Shown here: positions 45,446-57,020 of the stretch, in pieces
Layout of the letters: each line of letters starts with the position of its first letter
Numbering within the stretch: position 1 is the first letter of the stretch
DNA from: Lolium rigidum
Lineage: Eukaryota > Streptophyta > Magnoliopsida > Poales > Poaceae
Direction of reading: 5' to 3'
NCBI RefSeq assembly: GCF_022539505.1
Contig: NC_061514.1
Location: 216,961,837-217,025,836, forward strand
Length of the DNA: 64,000 nt
Translations under genes and position numbers: made by a program
The notes under the pieces: model-generated
What the model was told of the DNA's origin: nothing
The model's database searches: none
Seen by the model: only the letters and a program-made list of their open reading frames with translations

Positions 45446-46239
45446 TCACATTCTTGACGAGGTTCCTTGGTTCCCTTGGGCCCTCAGTTCTCTCTCGATA
45501 CCTGTCTCCATCCTTGAGATGATGGAATATGCAGGACCTCTAGCAATATCATAATACTGATCTAAACTTCTCTCGGTGCTTGCTATGGCCTTCAAATCTA
45601 AAGACGGATGACATGGCAACACTAAATCAAAGGCAAGTTCAGCACCAGCCAGGAGCTCTTTTCGCACCAGCAGTCGAATCCTCTCGGGAGATTTGAATTG
45701 GGTAAACAGAGCAGACAGAGTTTCGGGTGCTTGATCCAGAGGGAACAAAGTCTTCCAAACCATCGTGAGATGAGCGTGGAATTTATCAAAGTAGTAGTGC
45801 ACCTTCTCTGCCCGATGCTCGAACTTCGCCACGATAACAGCCTTCGGACGATGCAACCATAAATCGTGTTTCGGGTGAGCAACATCAGTCATCGCCTCGA
45901 CCTTTTCGTGGATCCTCAATTCTCCTCAGATTTATCTGAAGATACGACTGTAAAGGAACGAATGTCAGTTAAAGGAACATCCAAGCTCCGTCAGGAATCA
46001 ACAGATGGGCCAACACTTAAAGCCCAAACTTCGGTAGCAATATGAAGACGATTGAGAACATGTTGTTCAATGGCGGTTGCTATTTCACTCTTCTTCTTCA
46101 CCAACGCTGCCATCGCGTGAAGGGAGGTAATATCTTTATTCAAACGGGATACTTGGTCACGTAAACGACGAACAAGGCCAGATTCATCGCTAGCCGAAGA
46201 ATTTGAAAAAGGTTCGACATAGGAAGAAGACGAAGGAAT
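45446..46239 (-). pseudogene. second antisense gene module of Tat-like element, broken
   Basis: Reads opposite to gag-pol. A 157-codon frame (45919-45446) begins IHEKVEAM, contains KFEHRAEKVHYYFDKFHAHL and LFPLDQAPETL, and ends GTSSRM. Upstream, a segment starting at 46239 after a splice acceptor-like CTGCAG gives a coiled-coil-like stretch (LRDQVSRLNKDITSLHAM) and a stop near 46001. A second acceptor-like TTTACAG near 45954 would join it to the 157-codon part, but the frame is off by one near 45915. No known domain. Probably a companion or former 3' end of the antisense gene at 46410-48841. Confidence 0.5.
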
Positions 46240-46409
46240 CTGCAGTACAACTTTCAGTTCAGAACAGCATTAACATAAATCTCCCATCGGGAGCGCTGGA
46301 GTGTATATGTTACATTCAAAAGATTGTTCGAACTTGTTACAGAGCCAAAATAGAACAAGGTCGAATCAAATTGCGTCAGGCCTTAATTACAATTAATAAA
46401 AGCTAGCAT

Positions 46410-48841
46410 TCAAGGACGTGCTGACGATGAACCAGGGGCAGCTTCAGGTGCAGATTTGGTCTTTGCCTCATCAACCAGTTTGAGGAGCTGATTAGCACAT
46501 GTCACTGCCGATCGTTTGAAGGGTTCAAGGTCGATTAGATGATTGTTGTCATCCACAGGCAATGCCTTAGACAACTTCTCTAAGTCGGACCCCATCCCAT
46601 GACCCATCAGCAGCTGAAAAGTAAGAACCGCCCCAAACAGGCCGGAAAGGCGTTTCAATACCTCTACAGGCTCAGAAGGGTCGACGAGGAAAGCATCTGC
46701 CATCTCGCCAAGAGTCTTGTCCTTCTTCACCTTTGGGAAGATCATCGAGTATAGCCTCGACAATGCTCCTTCAGTCTTCTTCAGAAGTCCAAGAACTTGG
46801 ACGTTGGCCTCAGCGGCGAGCGAAAGGGCATCAGATGTAGAGTCCTCCCGAACATGCGAGCCCGAGTGATAGTTATGTCGGTAGCCTCTGAAAGGGGACA
46901 GATCAGCAACCAAAAAGGAAATACTAAAAGAGGAGTTATGTGCTAAAAACCTTACCCAATAAATTCGTAATGGATTCTCGGAGGACGCCTTCCTTCTTGT
47001 CGGCTGCAGCTGCAGCCTCGTGCCTGGCGTCTTGTTCATTCTTCATCTGTTGCTTTAGCTTTTTCAACTCGTCCTTCAGCAAGGCGTTTTCGTTGTTAGC
47101 ATCGGTGGCAAGCCTGTTGGCCTCCAGCACATGGTCAGCCGCAGTTTTGACGGTCTTCCGAAGCTGAGCATTTTCAGATTCTAGCCGGGTGAACTGCTCG
47201 GCGAAGACTACCACAGCATCAACTGTGGCATAAATCGGCTGCAACGGAGAAAACCAAGAAAATTCAGTCGAATGAAGAAAGCTCGGTAAAGCAAGAAAGG
47301 AATCAAGACAAATAAAATACTTACATGGTCGCGAGCAACCAACGAGGTGGGAGCGTCGCCATAAGGAATAACCTTCGACATCGGAATCTTCTCTACAGTC
47401 GTTCGTGAGGGCGGCGTCGATTTGGCGGGAGAAGGATTCGGCTCTTTGGCCGATACAGCTCTCTGAAAGGATAATTTAGCCCTCTTTGCGAGAGGAACGT
47501 CATCATCATCAGAGCTTCTTAAGAAGAGTAGATGGTTAGCATACAGAACAACAAAGGATAAGTTACAAAGGGAAAATAGATGCTCACAGGTCCAAGTCGT
47601 CTTCGACAGCGAAAAAGCCTGTCGAACCTTTCATAACAGGGGAAGGCGGTGCGGTTTCATCGGCATCATTATCTTGTCCGCTAGGACTTGATTCAGCCGT
47701 TGTAATAAGATCCTCGTTTATCTGTTTGTGTCGCCTGCTCCTGATGAAGGCATCATCTTCGGCAGCTTCATCCTCTTGGACGTCACTGTCCTCAAGGGCA
47801 TACTGGACGTCCTCGGTTTCCTCGGAGTCACCATCATCATCCTCTGGTTCCACACCGCTTTCGGGTGTATAAGGATAACATTGGGCCACGGTGGAAGCCT
47901 GCCGGCTGAAGCAGAATCAGCAAAAAGTCGAAGAACAGCACGACGATAGCAATAAAAGCAAGAAACAGCAAGAATTACCTCAGCCGGAAGATGGCGAAAA
48001 TCATAGGGGGAACGAGCCGATGTCAAAACAATATTGTCCTTCATACTGAGGCACGTCAAGCGACGAACTTCATCTCGGAGTTCATCAGCCGACAGGTCGG
48101 CAGAGCTGACCCTCGACTTGTCGTCCTTGCCAGTATAAAGCCACAACTGGTGGGGCCGAGACATTAGCGGCTGCACTCGACGTTGTAAGAACACTGAGAC
48201 TACCTCGGTGACGCACATCATCAAGCCTTCCGTGTTCTTCAGATCCACGACCTGGTCAAACAGCCTGTCGGCTATTGCCCTCTCTTCGGGAGAAAGGGCG
48301 TTACGCCAGGATTTCTTCGGCTGAGCTATCAGGACAACTTCAAAAGGAGGGAGATTCGAGCGCCGCCCAGGCACCGAGGGGTCTCGTAGATAAAACCATT
48401 TGTTGCGCCAGCCTTGGACGGATTCCTTCATCGGGTAGTCAAAGTAGTCGACTTCCTTCCTGACAACAAAGCCAACGCCACCGACAACGGGGGGGGCATT
48501 GATGTCGTTGTGACGCTGAACATAGAAGATCTTCCTCCAAAGACCCCAGTGGGGGTCAATGCCGAGGAAGGCTTCACAGACAGTGATGAAGATAGAAAGG
48601 TGGAGGATGGAGTTTGGGGTCAGCTGCCAGAGCTGAATCCCGTAGAAGAAAAGAAGGGAACGAAGAAACTCGTGGGCAGGAAGAGAGAGACCACGAAATA
48701 AGAAGGCGACAAACATAACAGTAAAGCCCTTCGGAGGCCTTGGGCGAGAAACTGGACCTGGAAGACGAATGTCATCTTCAGACAAGGAGATGAGGCCTAG
48801 GGCTCGCAGCCTGTTCACGTCGCGGTTGGAAATGGCGGAGG
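46410..48841 (-). CDS. five-exon antisense gene of Tat-like element (Transposase_28-like domain)
   Basis: Lies opposite to gag-pol, downstream of integrase. Exons by my reading: A 48841-47979, B 47898-47588, C 47517-47325, D 47238-46956, E 46885-46410. Every intron starts GT and ends AG, and the phases (0, 2, 0, 1) keep one frame open to the stop, about 708 codons. Exon A has FTVMFVAFLFRGLSLPAHEF, NSILHLSIFITVCEAFLGI and ALSPEERAIADRLFDQV, which I recognise as the 'putative gypsy type transposon' family (PF04195). Exon B is very acidic; D is a coiled coil (ENAQLRKTVKTAADHVLEAN); E is helical and ends SSSARP. The 5' end is cut at 48841, so the natural start is missing. Antisense extra ORFs are established for Tat-lineage elements such as RIRE2 and Grande; their function is unknown. 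Confidence 0.78.
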
Positions 48842-48913
48842 CGTGATGACCCACAAGTATAGGTGGTGTATCGTAGTATCTTCGATAAGTAAGAATGTCG
48901 ATCCCAACGAGGA
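48842..48913. other. retroelement fragment that is the target of the CACTA insertion (left part)
   Basis: CGTGATGACCCACAAGTATA and on to AACGAGGA at 48913; the phrase resumes with GCAGAAGG at 51447. I recognise this phrase from grass LTR retroelements but cannot name the family. Confidence 0.45.
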
Positions 48914-51446
48914 CACTACACCACAACACTAGAACCCCAACAGAGAAGTTGGTCGGGAAAGCAGCTTTCACTGACAGAATGTTGGTTGGGAAATAGTTTT
49001 GCCGACCGATTTGGTCGGACACCGAAAGTCCGGTCGGCAAAGACCTTTCCCGACCGACATCTCTTTGCCGACCAACAGTTTGTTGGCTCTACAGTTGCTT
49101 TCCCGACCAACATATACTACCCCGACCGACCAATTTTCCCCGACCAACATTTGATTCCCAACTAACATTCGGTCGAGGTAGAACTTGCCGACCAACCTTC
49201 TAACGCCCATGCGTTTCTTCTTGACCAACCAACAGTCTGATGGCGTTGAAACATTAATTAACTTCAAATATTTGGGAGCGTAGTTTATCAGTGCAGTATT
49301 AATCAAACAGCAGTAATAACATCAAACACAATACATGCGTTAACAGTAATGTGCATGTCCTTGAAACTTATCAAACCAGAACCAAACATTTTAATTAATT
49401 CTTTTACACGAATACTTCTCATAAACTCAAAGGTAAAATAGAGGAAACAGTATGGTTCAGTGCCTAAGACACCGTAGAGGTTTACATAGTGATAGCTGAT
49501 GTAAAATAGAGGAAACAGTATGCTTCAGCTGCACTAATTTACACTAAGAAACTTGGGTAATTCACGGTTTGCTCCTATACACGGAAAATCCAATTGATGT
49601 GAACCGCCCGCTTCATGGTTTCTGCCCCTCTCGTGTAATTGCTAGCCCTGCACAATTAAGGTCATTTGTATTGTCTCAATTCATGTATAAGTAGAATTTG
49701 AAGAAATGGAACCCAGAACTGTACGAGTTCTACATGAAGCAATTCAAGGCATGTCAAATAGCAAAAACTTGCATACACATGTTATATACAGTTCAATAAA
49801 CATTAGGAACAATACAGTATGCTATTCAACCATTCAGGTCGAAGAAGGTTCTGCCTTTTCCCTGAAGCAGTACTATATATAAAGAGAACCATAATTGATA
49901 CTAAGTATAATGATTTTCCAACTAGGGAAATGATGAGTTGTTCACAGCTATAGATAAAGGGGGATCAAACTCGTCTAAATAATTAAGGAACGACTATCAA
50001 ACCATTGGCCTAGTCATTGCATTATTATCACAAGTCGGCATCACACATCACCTGTACAAGTTGTGGAGAAAACATAGTAGTGGCAATTACCTAGCTAGAT
50101 GGCCATCCAATAGACCTTGTGACATCAACACTCATACAGTGTGCTTATCGACCTTCCTTCAGGACCAGTCCATACATTTAGAAGAAAATCCATGCCAATC
50201 TGAAAGTGATTATTTCGGAAAGATGTAGGTTAGGTATATAATTCAGATCTGCCTATAAAGAAGGAAAATATCAGGATAACAACAATGCATTAATGAAAGC
50301 AGCAGTATTGTCGTTAGGAAATAGGAGTAATCTCAATAAAATTATAGATAGAGAAATAATATCTAGTTCATGGAAAATATAACTGATTCTATTACTGGAG
50401 TATACGCATTCTTTCTACATGTCTTCCTTGTAAAACATTCTATTCTGGCCAACTACGTGAACTTCTTTCTACATGCTAGGACGTATCTACACCAAAACCA
50501 GCATATTTTATCTTCATCAGTAATTTAAAACTCAGAAGAGACTATTGGTTCTAGCGTGTTGTACCAGAAGAATTGCGGAGCAGACCAGGCACTACATGAG
50601 TTAGAGGGAGAGAACGCACCGTCCCTGAGCTCCTTGGACCGTCGCCAATCAGGAGCGCCTCAACAGCACATCGACCTCCGAAAGATAAGTACGGACACCG
50701 GCGCGCCTGGAGGAACCGCGGCATACCAGACGAGGACTGCAGATCCCTCTCAATCCGCATCTGCTGCTGCGCCGTTGGAGATCTGGGCCGCCACCTTGCC
50801 GAGCCTGCACCTTTGGAGCTCGGCTGCGGGCACACACCGCCGTCGCAGTACCCCGAAGACGTCAGCCACAACACCATTGCATCGGCAATCGAGACGGCCT
50901 GGCACCCGAGCGAGCGTTAGAAGACTCCACACTGCTGAGGTCCATCGGTTGAAGCCGGCGGCACGAAGTGTGCCGGAGGAAGTGGTTTGGGGACGGGGGA
51001 GGGCACACCTAAGCGCGGCTGGCCGGAGAAGCTGGCGGAGGTTGGCTGGATCTGAGGAGCGGCGCCGCCACTAGAGTGGAAGAGATGGGGAGAGGGGATT
51101 AGGGTAAAGACAGTTATATCTGGGTTTCGTCGCTTCCCCGCGTGAGTTTCGCGGGCTGGGCTAAAATTTTGCGCTAGAATTTTCGGTCCCGCGCCAACAC
51201 CGTGGCCCAGTGAGCGACCAGCAGTTGGTCGGCATTGTTTGCCGACCGACCGTTGGACACACATGAGGGTATTCCCGACCGATCAATTGACACTAAAGAT
51301 AGTACCATTTCCGACCGACAGTAGGTCGTTATGTATAGATACTGCCGACCAACATTCTGATAGAAGTATTTCCGACCAACAATCCATTGGCACAATGCAC
51401 TATTCCCGACCAACGTCGGTTGGCAACTTGGTGTTGTGGTGTAGTG
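48914..51446. mobile_element. complete non-autonomous CACTA transposon (copy D)
   Basis: 2533 bp with 16-bp perfect terminal inverted repeats: CACTACACCACAACAC at the left, GTGTTGTGGTGTAGTG at the right. Flanking triplets are GGA and GCA, an imperfect match to the 3-bp duplication CACTA elements make. Both ends (48945-49230 and 51210-51425) are full of subterminal repeats such as TTCCCGACCAACA, TTGCCGACCGAC and their complements. No transposase. The interior holds AT-rich non-coding DNA (49240-50530) and a GC-rich gene-like segment (50540-51150). Confidence 0.9.
50540..51150 (-). other. GC-rich, gene-like segment inside CACTA copy D
   Basis: Differs sharply in base composition from the AT-rich DNA beside it. 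Frames of 60-172 codons are open on both strands (50556-51074 on plus, 50551-50877 on minus) but none has a known domain. It could be a captured gene end or untranslated region. No identity offered. Confidence 0.35.
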
Positions 51447-51459
51447 GCAGAAGGTGTTG

Positions 51460-51938
51460 TGATGAGGTCTAAGACCCCGTGTGTGGCCCGATCTCGCGGA
51501 TTGACTTCGAAACCAAGGGGAGAGATGGGAGAACGCGAGGAACACGAAGAACACAACGGGCACGAGGAACTCCGAGACTCACGCACGCACACCAACCCGA
51601 TACACCCGATGCTTACCTCCGTGGCTCGATGGACCACGCCAATATAATCTCCGAGGAAGAGGCACGGGGCAGAATTCCCGGAGAGAGATTGGGGTTGGAG
51701 AGGAAGAGCTTGGTGAAAGAGAGAGAGTAACTAGTACTAGAATCTCCTTCAACAAGATCAAAGTCAACAACCAAGGTGCCTTGATTACAGAGGGATGATA
51801 CCCAAGGGAGACTAAGCTCAAAGGTAGGTTTGAGTTCAAAACAAGTCTAAAGAGCTAAGGAGGGGTTCCAGCTACTTATATAGTCAAACATGGCCAGCAA
51901 GGGCGAACAGGTACGCGAAGGGATAAGTTAAGGCAGTT
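51460..51938 (-). repeat. LTR fragment related to 30892-33583
   Basis: Starts TGATGAGGTCTAAG and, reversed, follows 31400-31668 and 33346-33583 closely, thereby showing what the LTR at 30892 looks like without its solo-LTR insertion. TATA-like CTATATAAG near 51864 (minus strand). Cut at 51938 by a Copia LTR. Confidence 0.8.
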
Positions 51939-53045
51939 TGTGAAGGAGATATGCCCTAGAGGCAATAATAAAGTGGTTATTATTTATATCTTTATGTTTA
52001 TGATAAATGTTTATATATCATGCTATAATTGTATTAACCGAAACATTAGTACATGTGTGATATGTAGACAACAAAGAAGTCCCTAGTATGCCTCTTAAAC
52101 TAGCTTGTTGATTAATGGATGATTAGTTTCATAATCATGAACATTGGATGTTATTAATAACAAGGTTATATCATTATATGAATGATGTAATGGACACACC
52201 CAATTAAGCGTAGCATAAGATCTCGTCATTAAGTTATTTGCTATAAGCTTTTGATACATAGTTACCTAGTCCTTATGACCATGAGATCATGTAAATCACT
52301 TATACCGGAAAGGTACTTTGATTACACCAAACGCCACTGCGTAATTGGGTGGTTATAAAGGTGGGATTAAGTATCCGGAAAGTATGAGTTGAGGCATATG
52401 GATCAACAGTGGGATTTGTCCATCCCGATGACGGATAGATATACTCTGGGCCCTCTCGGTGGAATGTCGTCTAATGTCTTGCAAGCATATGAATAAGTTC
52501 ATAAGAGACCACATACCACGAGTACGAGTAAAGAGTACTTGTCGAGAGACGAGGTTGAACAAGGTATGAAGTGATACCGAAGATCAAACCTCGGACAAGT
52601 AAAATATCGCGTGACAAAGGGAATTGGTATTGTATGTGAATGGTTCATTCGATCACTAAAGTCATCGTTGAATATGTGGGAACCATTATGGATCTCTAGA
52701 TCCCGCTATTGGTTATTAGTCGGAGTGAGTACTCAACCATGTCCACATAGTTCACGAACCGTAGGGTGACACACTTAAAGTTGGATGTTGAAATGGTAGA
52801 ACTTGAATATGGAATGGAGTTCGAATATTTGTTCGGAGTCCCGGATGAGATCCCGGACATCACGAGGAGTTCCGTAATGGTCCGGAAAATAAGATTCATA
52901 TATAGGAAGTCATATTCCAAGTTTGGAAATGATCCGGTGCATTTATGGCAGGTTCTAGAAGGTTCTAGAAAAGTCCGGAAGAAATCACCATGGAAAGTAG
53001 AGTCCCGGAGGGACTCCACATTGCATGGCCAGCCAACCTCGAAGG
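51939..53045 (+). repeat. BARE/Angela/WIS-like Copia LTR, cut by gap
   Basis: Starts TGTGAAGGAGATATGCCCTA and continues GAGGCAATAATAAAGTGG, the well-known start of this Copia family in Pooideae. About 1.1 kb are present before the N run. No coding region of the element is in the window. Confidence 0.88.
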
Positions 53046-53145
53046 NNNNNNNNNNNNNNNNNNNNNNNNNNNNNNNNNNNNNNNNNNNNNNNNNNNNNNN
53101 NNNNNNNNNNNNNNNNNNNNNNNNNNNNNNNNNNNNNNNNNNNNN
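53046..53145. other. assembly gap, 100 N
   Basis: Exactly 100 N between the Copia LTR and the tail of a different LTR. Confidence 0.98.
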
Positions 53146-53420
53146 TCGTGGCCCCACTTCATTTACTCCTCGGACTTCCGGAAGCTTCGTGCAAAAATAG
53201 GACCCCGGCGTTGATTTCGTCCAATTCGAGAATATTTCCTTACTAGGATTTCCGAAACCAAAAACGATGCAGAAAACAGCAACTGGCTCTTCGGCATCTC
53301 GTCAATAGGTTAGTTCCGGAAAATGCATAATAATGACATATAATGTGTATAAAACATGTGAGTATCATCATAAAAGTAGCATGGAACATAAGAAATTATA
53401 GATACGTTTGGGACGTATCA
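53146..53420 (-). repeat. LTR end of the TGATACGTC family
   Basis: Plus strand ends GATACGTTTGGGACGTATCA at 53420. Colinear with 15000-15224 and 33090-33345. The rest is in the gap. It abuts and truncates the chromovirus LTR that begins at 53421. Confidence 0.8.
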
Positions 53421-54323
53421 CCTCACAGTAGCTCACAAAGAGGTAGAGAAAGTGGAGAAGGAGATGGGGCGGCGCGGCGCAGGCGAAGGAGGAGCGAGCT
53501 AGGGTTCTGTGGAGCTACTGCTGGCGTTTTTAAGAAGGGCAAAAGGGCGAGGTGGCAAGCATCCAGAGGAGGAAGACGATCATGTGGTGAAGAAGTTGTG
53601 CGTACAAGGATGAAAACGACGAACAGGAGAAGCTTCTCCAAGGTGGATAAATTTGGTTGGGTAAAGATGGGCCAGGGAGGTGGGTTGGTCCGGTTAGATT
53701 AATTGGGCTGGGTAGTCTTAGGTTTTTCTTTTCCTTTTTCTGTTTTTATTTTATTTTCTCCTTTTGAAATAACTCTCTGAAATTTGACTAAGGGAAGAAT
53801 TTGAAAATTGAAAAGGACTTTTGAATTCATAAAAGGCTCAGCCTTATATACCAACTATGGTAGGCTTGAGAGAAATAAAAGGATGAAAGGAAAAAAGAGG
53901 GAGCCATAGAGATTTAAGTAGAAGTTAAAATATTTGGTATACAAATATTTGGCAAACCCTAGTGGGCTCAACCATTTGAGAAGGAATAAACCCAACTCAA
54001 GATCATCTTATTAGCATTGCAAAATAGAAAGAGATGGGAGGTTTATAGCAACCATATAAGAATTTTGGCATGACCTATTTGAAATATAGATCAAGTGGTG
54101 GAAGGTTTGGCTTGTTAGCTTTTCTTGGAACATCACAAGAGGAAGGGGATGGACCAAGAGAGAGAGGTAGAGAAAGAGCAAGCAAGGAAACAAAAAGAAA
54201 ACCAAATGCCAAATGCAAATTATAAAACCAAAAGGTGGTTTAATGCATGAGTGCAACATGATGACATGAAACAAAATGCAAGAAAAGTAAAAGGGACTAA
54301 GGTGTTACTCTTGGGATGTTACA
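53421..54323 (-). repeat. 3' LTR of chromovirus, truncated
   Basis: On the minus strand starts TGTAACATCCCAAGAG at 54323, after purine tract AAGGGGGGG. Matches 59802-60694 with few differences. The remaining two thirds of the LTR are missing. TATA-like TATATAAGG near 53849. Confidence 0.82.
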
Positions 54324-54359
54324 AACGCCCCCCCTTGAAGGAATCGCGCCCCGAGATTC

Positions 54360-55140
54360 TCAGGAAGAACAGAAAAAGGACGGGTACTCGGAATGGAGTT
54401 GATCTTCCCGCTCCCAAGTTGCTTCTTTATCGGAATTGTGTGACCACTGCACCTTGAGGAACTTGACAGAGTTGTTGCGAGTTCGACGTTCAGCTTCATC
54501 AAGAATCCGAACAGGATGCTCTTTGTAGGAGAGGTCTTCCTGGAGGTCAATGGACTCGTGATCAACTACACGGCACGGATCTTTGAAGCACTTCTTGAGC
54601 TGTGACACATGGAAGACATCGTGCACTTTTGAGAGCTTCTTAGGGAGTTCAAGGAGGTAAGCGACTTCACCATGCTTTGCTAGAACTTTGAAGGGACCAA
54701 TGTATCTTGGCGCCAGCTTTCCTTTGATACCAAAGCGATGAGTGCCCCTCATAGGAGTAACACGAAGGTAGGCTTGATCACCAGGATGATATAACATATC
54801 ACGGTGTTTGCTATCATAATAGCTTTTCTGCCGAGATTGTGCTAGCTTCAGATTGTCACGAATGATTTGCACCTTTTCTTCAGCCTCATTGATGACATCG
54901 GGGCCAAAGATTTTCCTTTCACCGGTTTCAGACCAGTTTAGAGGAGTTCTGCATTTGCGACCATAGAGAGCTTCGAAGGGTGCCATGCCCAAACTGGCTT
55001 GATAGCTATTGTTGTAAGAGAACTCAGCGAATGGAAGGCATTCTTCCCATTTCATGCCGAGGGAGATAACACAGGCACAGAGCATGTCCTCGAGAATCTG
55101 ATTGACTCTTTCGACTTGCCCACTCGTTTCCGGATGGTAA
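54360..55140 (-). pseudogene. chromovirus integrase C-terminus with chromodomain
   Basis: Includes TSGQVERVNQ (catalytic Glu) near 55120, AEFSYNNSYQASLGMAPFEALYG without break, YIGPFKVLAKHGEVAYLLELP, HDVFHVSQLKKC and, near the end, a chromodomain-like segment with PVRILDEAERR, VKFLKVQWSH and EATWERE. The chromodomain targets integration to marked chromatin in related elements. Ends SSFFCSS-like at 54360. Joined to the upstream part only by a change of frame near 55290. Confidence 0.86.
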
Positions 55141-55286
55141 GTCGTGGCTCGAAGAGCGATTAGTTCCCATAGCTTTCGAAAGCTAGCCCAAAACCCGGAA
55201 GTGAAGATACTTCCGCGATCGAGCTTATTTCCAAGGGAACACCATGAAGAGAAACAATCTTTGCGGTGTAGAGCTCAACCAACCGA

Positions 55287-57020
55287 CTAGCGAGATATTG
55301 TCTCTTTGACAGGAAGAAAATGAGCAACCTTGGAAAGACGGTCGATCACCACGAAGATAGCATCATTGCCTTTGCGAGACTTTGGAAAACCAGTTACAAA
55401 GTCCATCTCAATCTTATCCCATTTCCACTCAGGAATTTTCAGGGGTTGGAGGACACCGGCAGGTCTCTGATGTTCTGCTTTGACATGGCGACAAACATCA
55501 CATTCTGAGACATAGCGAGCAACATCCCTTTTCATCCTAGTCCACCAATAGGTAGACTTGATATGGAGATACATGTTTGTGCTGCCAGGATGGATAGAAA
55601 GAGGAGTGTCGTGAGCTTCTTTGAGAATGAGGCTTCTAAGGTCTGGATTGTTCGGAACAACAAAATGACCTTGGAAGAACAGAGTTCCTTGATCATCGAG
55701 AGAGAAGGACTTGTACTTGGGCTTGTGCATATTTTCTTTGATGTTCTTGCTGCAAATATCTCGCAACTGTCCTTTTTGGATCTTATGTTCAAGAGTCTGC
55801 GTGATCACCAAGTTTGCAAGGTAGCCTTGGGGAATGAGCTCAAGATTCAACTTCCTGAATTCTTCATAAAGAGCAGGTTGACTTTCTTGAATCATGAGAT
55901 TGTTGCAACAGGACTTGCGACTAAGGGCGTCAGCCATGACATTAGCTTTGCCTGGAGTGTAGTTGATAGACAGATCAAAGTCCTTGATGGTTTCCATCCA
56001 TCTTGTTTGACGGAGATTCAAGTTGGGTTGTGTGAAGATGTATTTGAGACTCTTGTGGTCAGTGAAGATCTCACATTTGTTGCCCAACAAGTATTGGCGC
56101 CATGTTATTAAAGCATGTAACACGACTGCAAGCTCAAGATCATGTGTGGCATAGTTGAGTTCATGCTTTTTCAACTGACGAGAAGCATACGCTACAACTT
56201 GACGTTCTTGAATGAGGACAGCACCTAGCCCATGAAGAGAGGCATCACAGAATATCTGGAAAGGTTCAGAAGTATCTGGAAGAACAAGAACAGGTGTGGA
56301 AGTGAGCTTCTGCTTGAGGAGGTCAAAGCTTGCTTGGCATTGAGGAGACCAAAGGAACTTCTTGTCTTTCTTGACGAGATCGGTAAGAGGCTTGGCGATC
56401 TTGGAGAAATTCTCAACGAAGCGGCGGCAGTAACTTGCCAAACCGAGGAAACTTCTCACTTGCTTGACATTCTTCGGAGGAAGCCATTCAACGATTGCCT
56501 TGACTGTTTCAGGATTGACAGCAATGCCTTTTCCCGAAATGATATGGCCAAGATAGACGACTTGAGGAAGCCAAAATTCACATTTAGAGAACTTGGCATA
56601 AAGGCGATGTTCACGAAGCTTCATGAGGATGAGGCGAAGATGCTCTTCATGCTCCTCATTGGACTTGGAGTAGACAAGGATATCATCGAGATAGACTACC
56701 AGAAACTTGTCGAGGTACTCCATGAAAATGTAGTTCATCAACCGAGAGAAAGTGGCAGGAGCATTAGTGAGGCCAAAGGACATGATAGTGTATTCATAGA
56801 GGCCATAACGAGTCTTGAAGGCTGTCTTGGGTACATCCTCCTTGCAGATTTTGATTTGGTGATAACTGCTTCTCAAATCCATCTTAGAGAACACAGTTGC
56901 ACCCGCAAGCTGATCAAAGAGCTCATTGATGCGAGGAAGAGGATATGTATTCTTGATCGTTTTCTCATTGAGAGGGCGGTAGTCAACCACCAATCGATTA
57001 GTTTTATCCTTTTTCTTCAC
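55287..57020 (-). pseudogene. chromovirus reverse transcriptase, RNase H and integrase
   Basis: 577-codon frame. [16 protein letters not shown] and YLDDILVYS (56682-56696); RNase [26 protein letters not shown] and VMADALSRK; integrase zinc finger with [11 protein letters not shown] and [11 protein letters not shown], and first catalytic Asp in [11 protein letters not shown]. The style is that of Tekay/Del chromoviruses. Frame changes near 57035 and 55290 separate it from the protease and from the integrase end. The 55140-55290 stretch contains the damaged middle of the integrase. Confidence 0.9.

Noticed and set aside
50556..51074. 172-codon plus-strand frame in CACTA copy D
   Set aside because: No domain, and an equally long stretch is open on the other strand; kept only as a possible captured segment.
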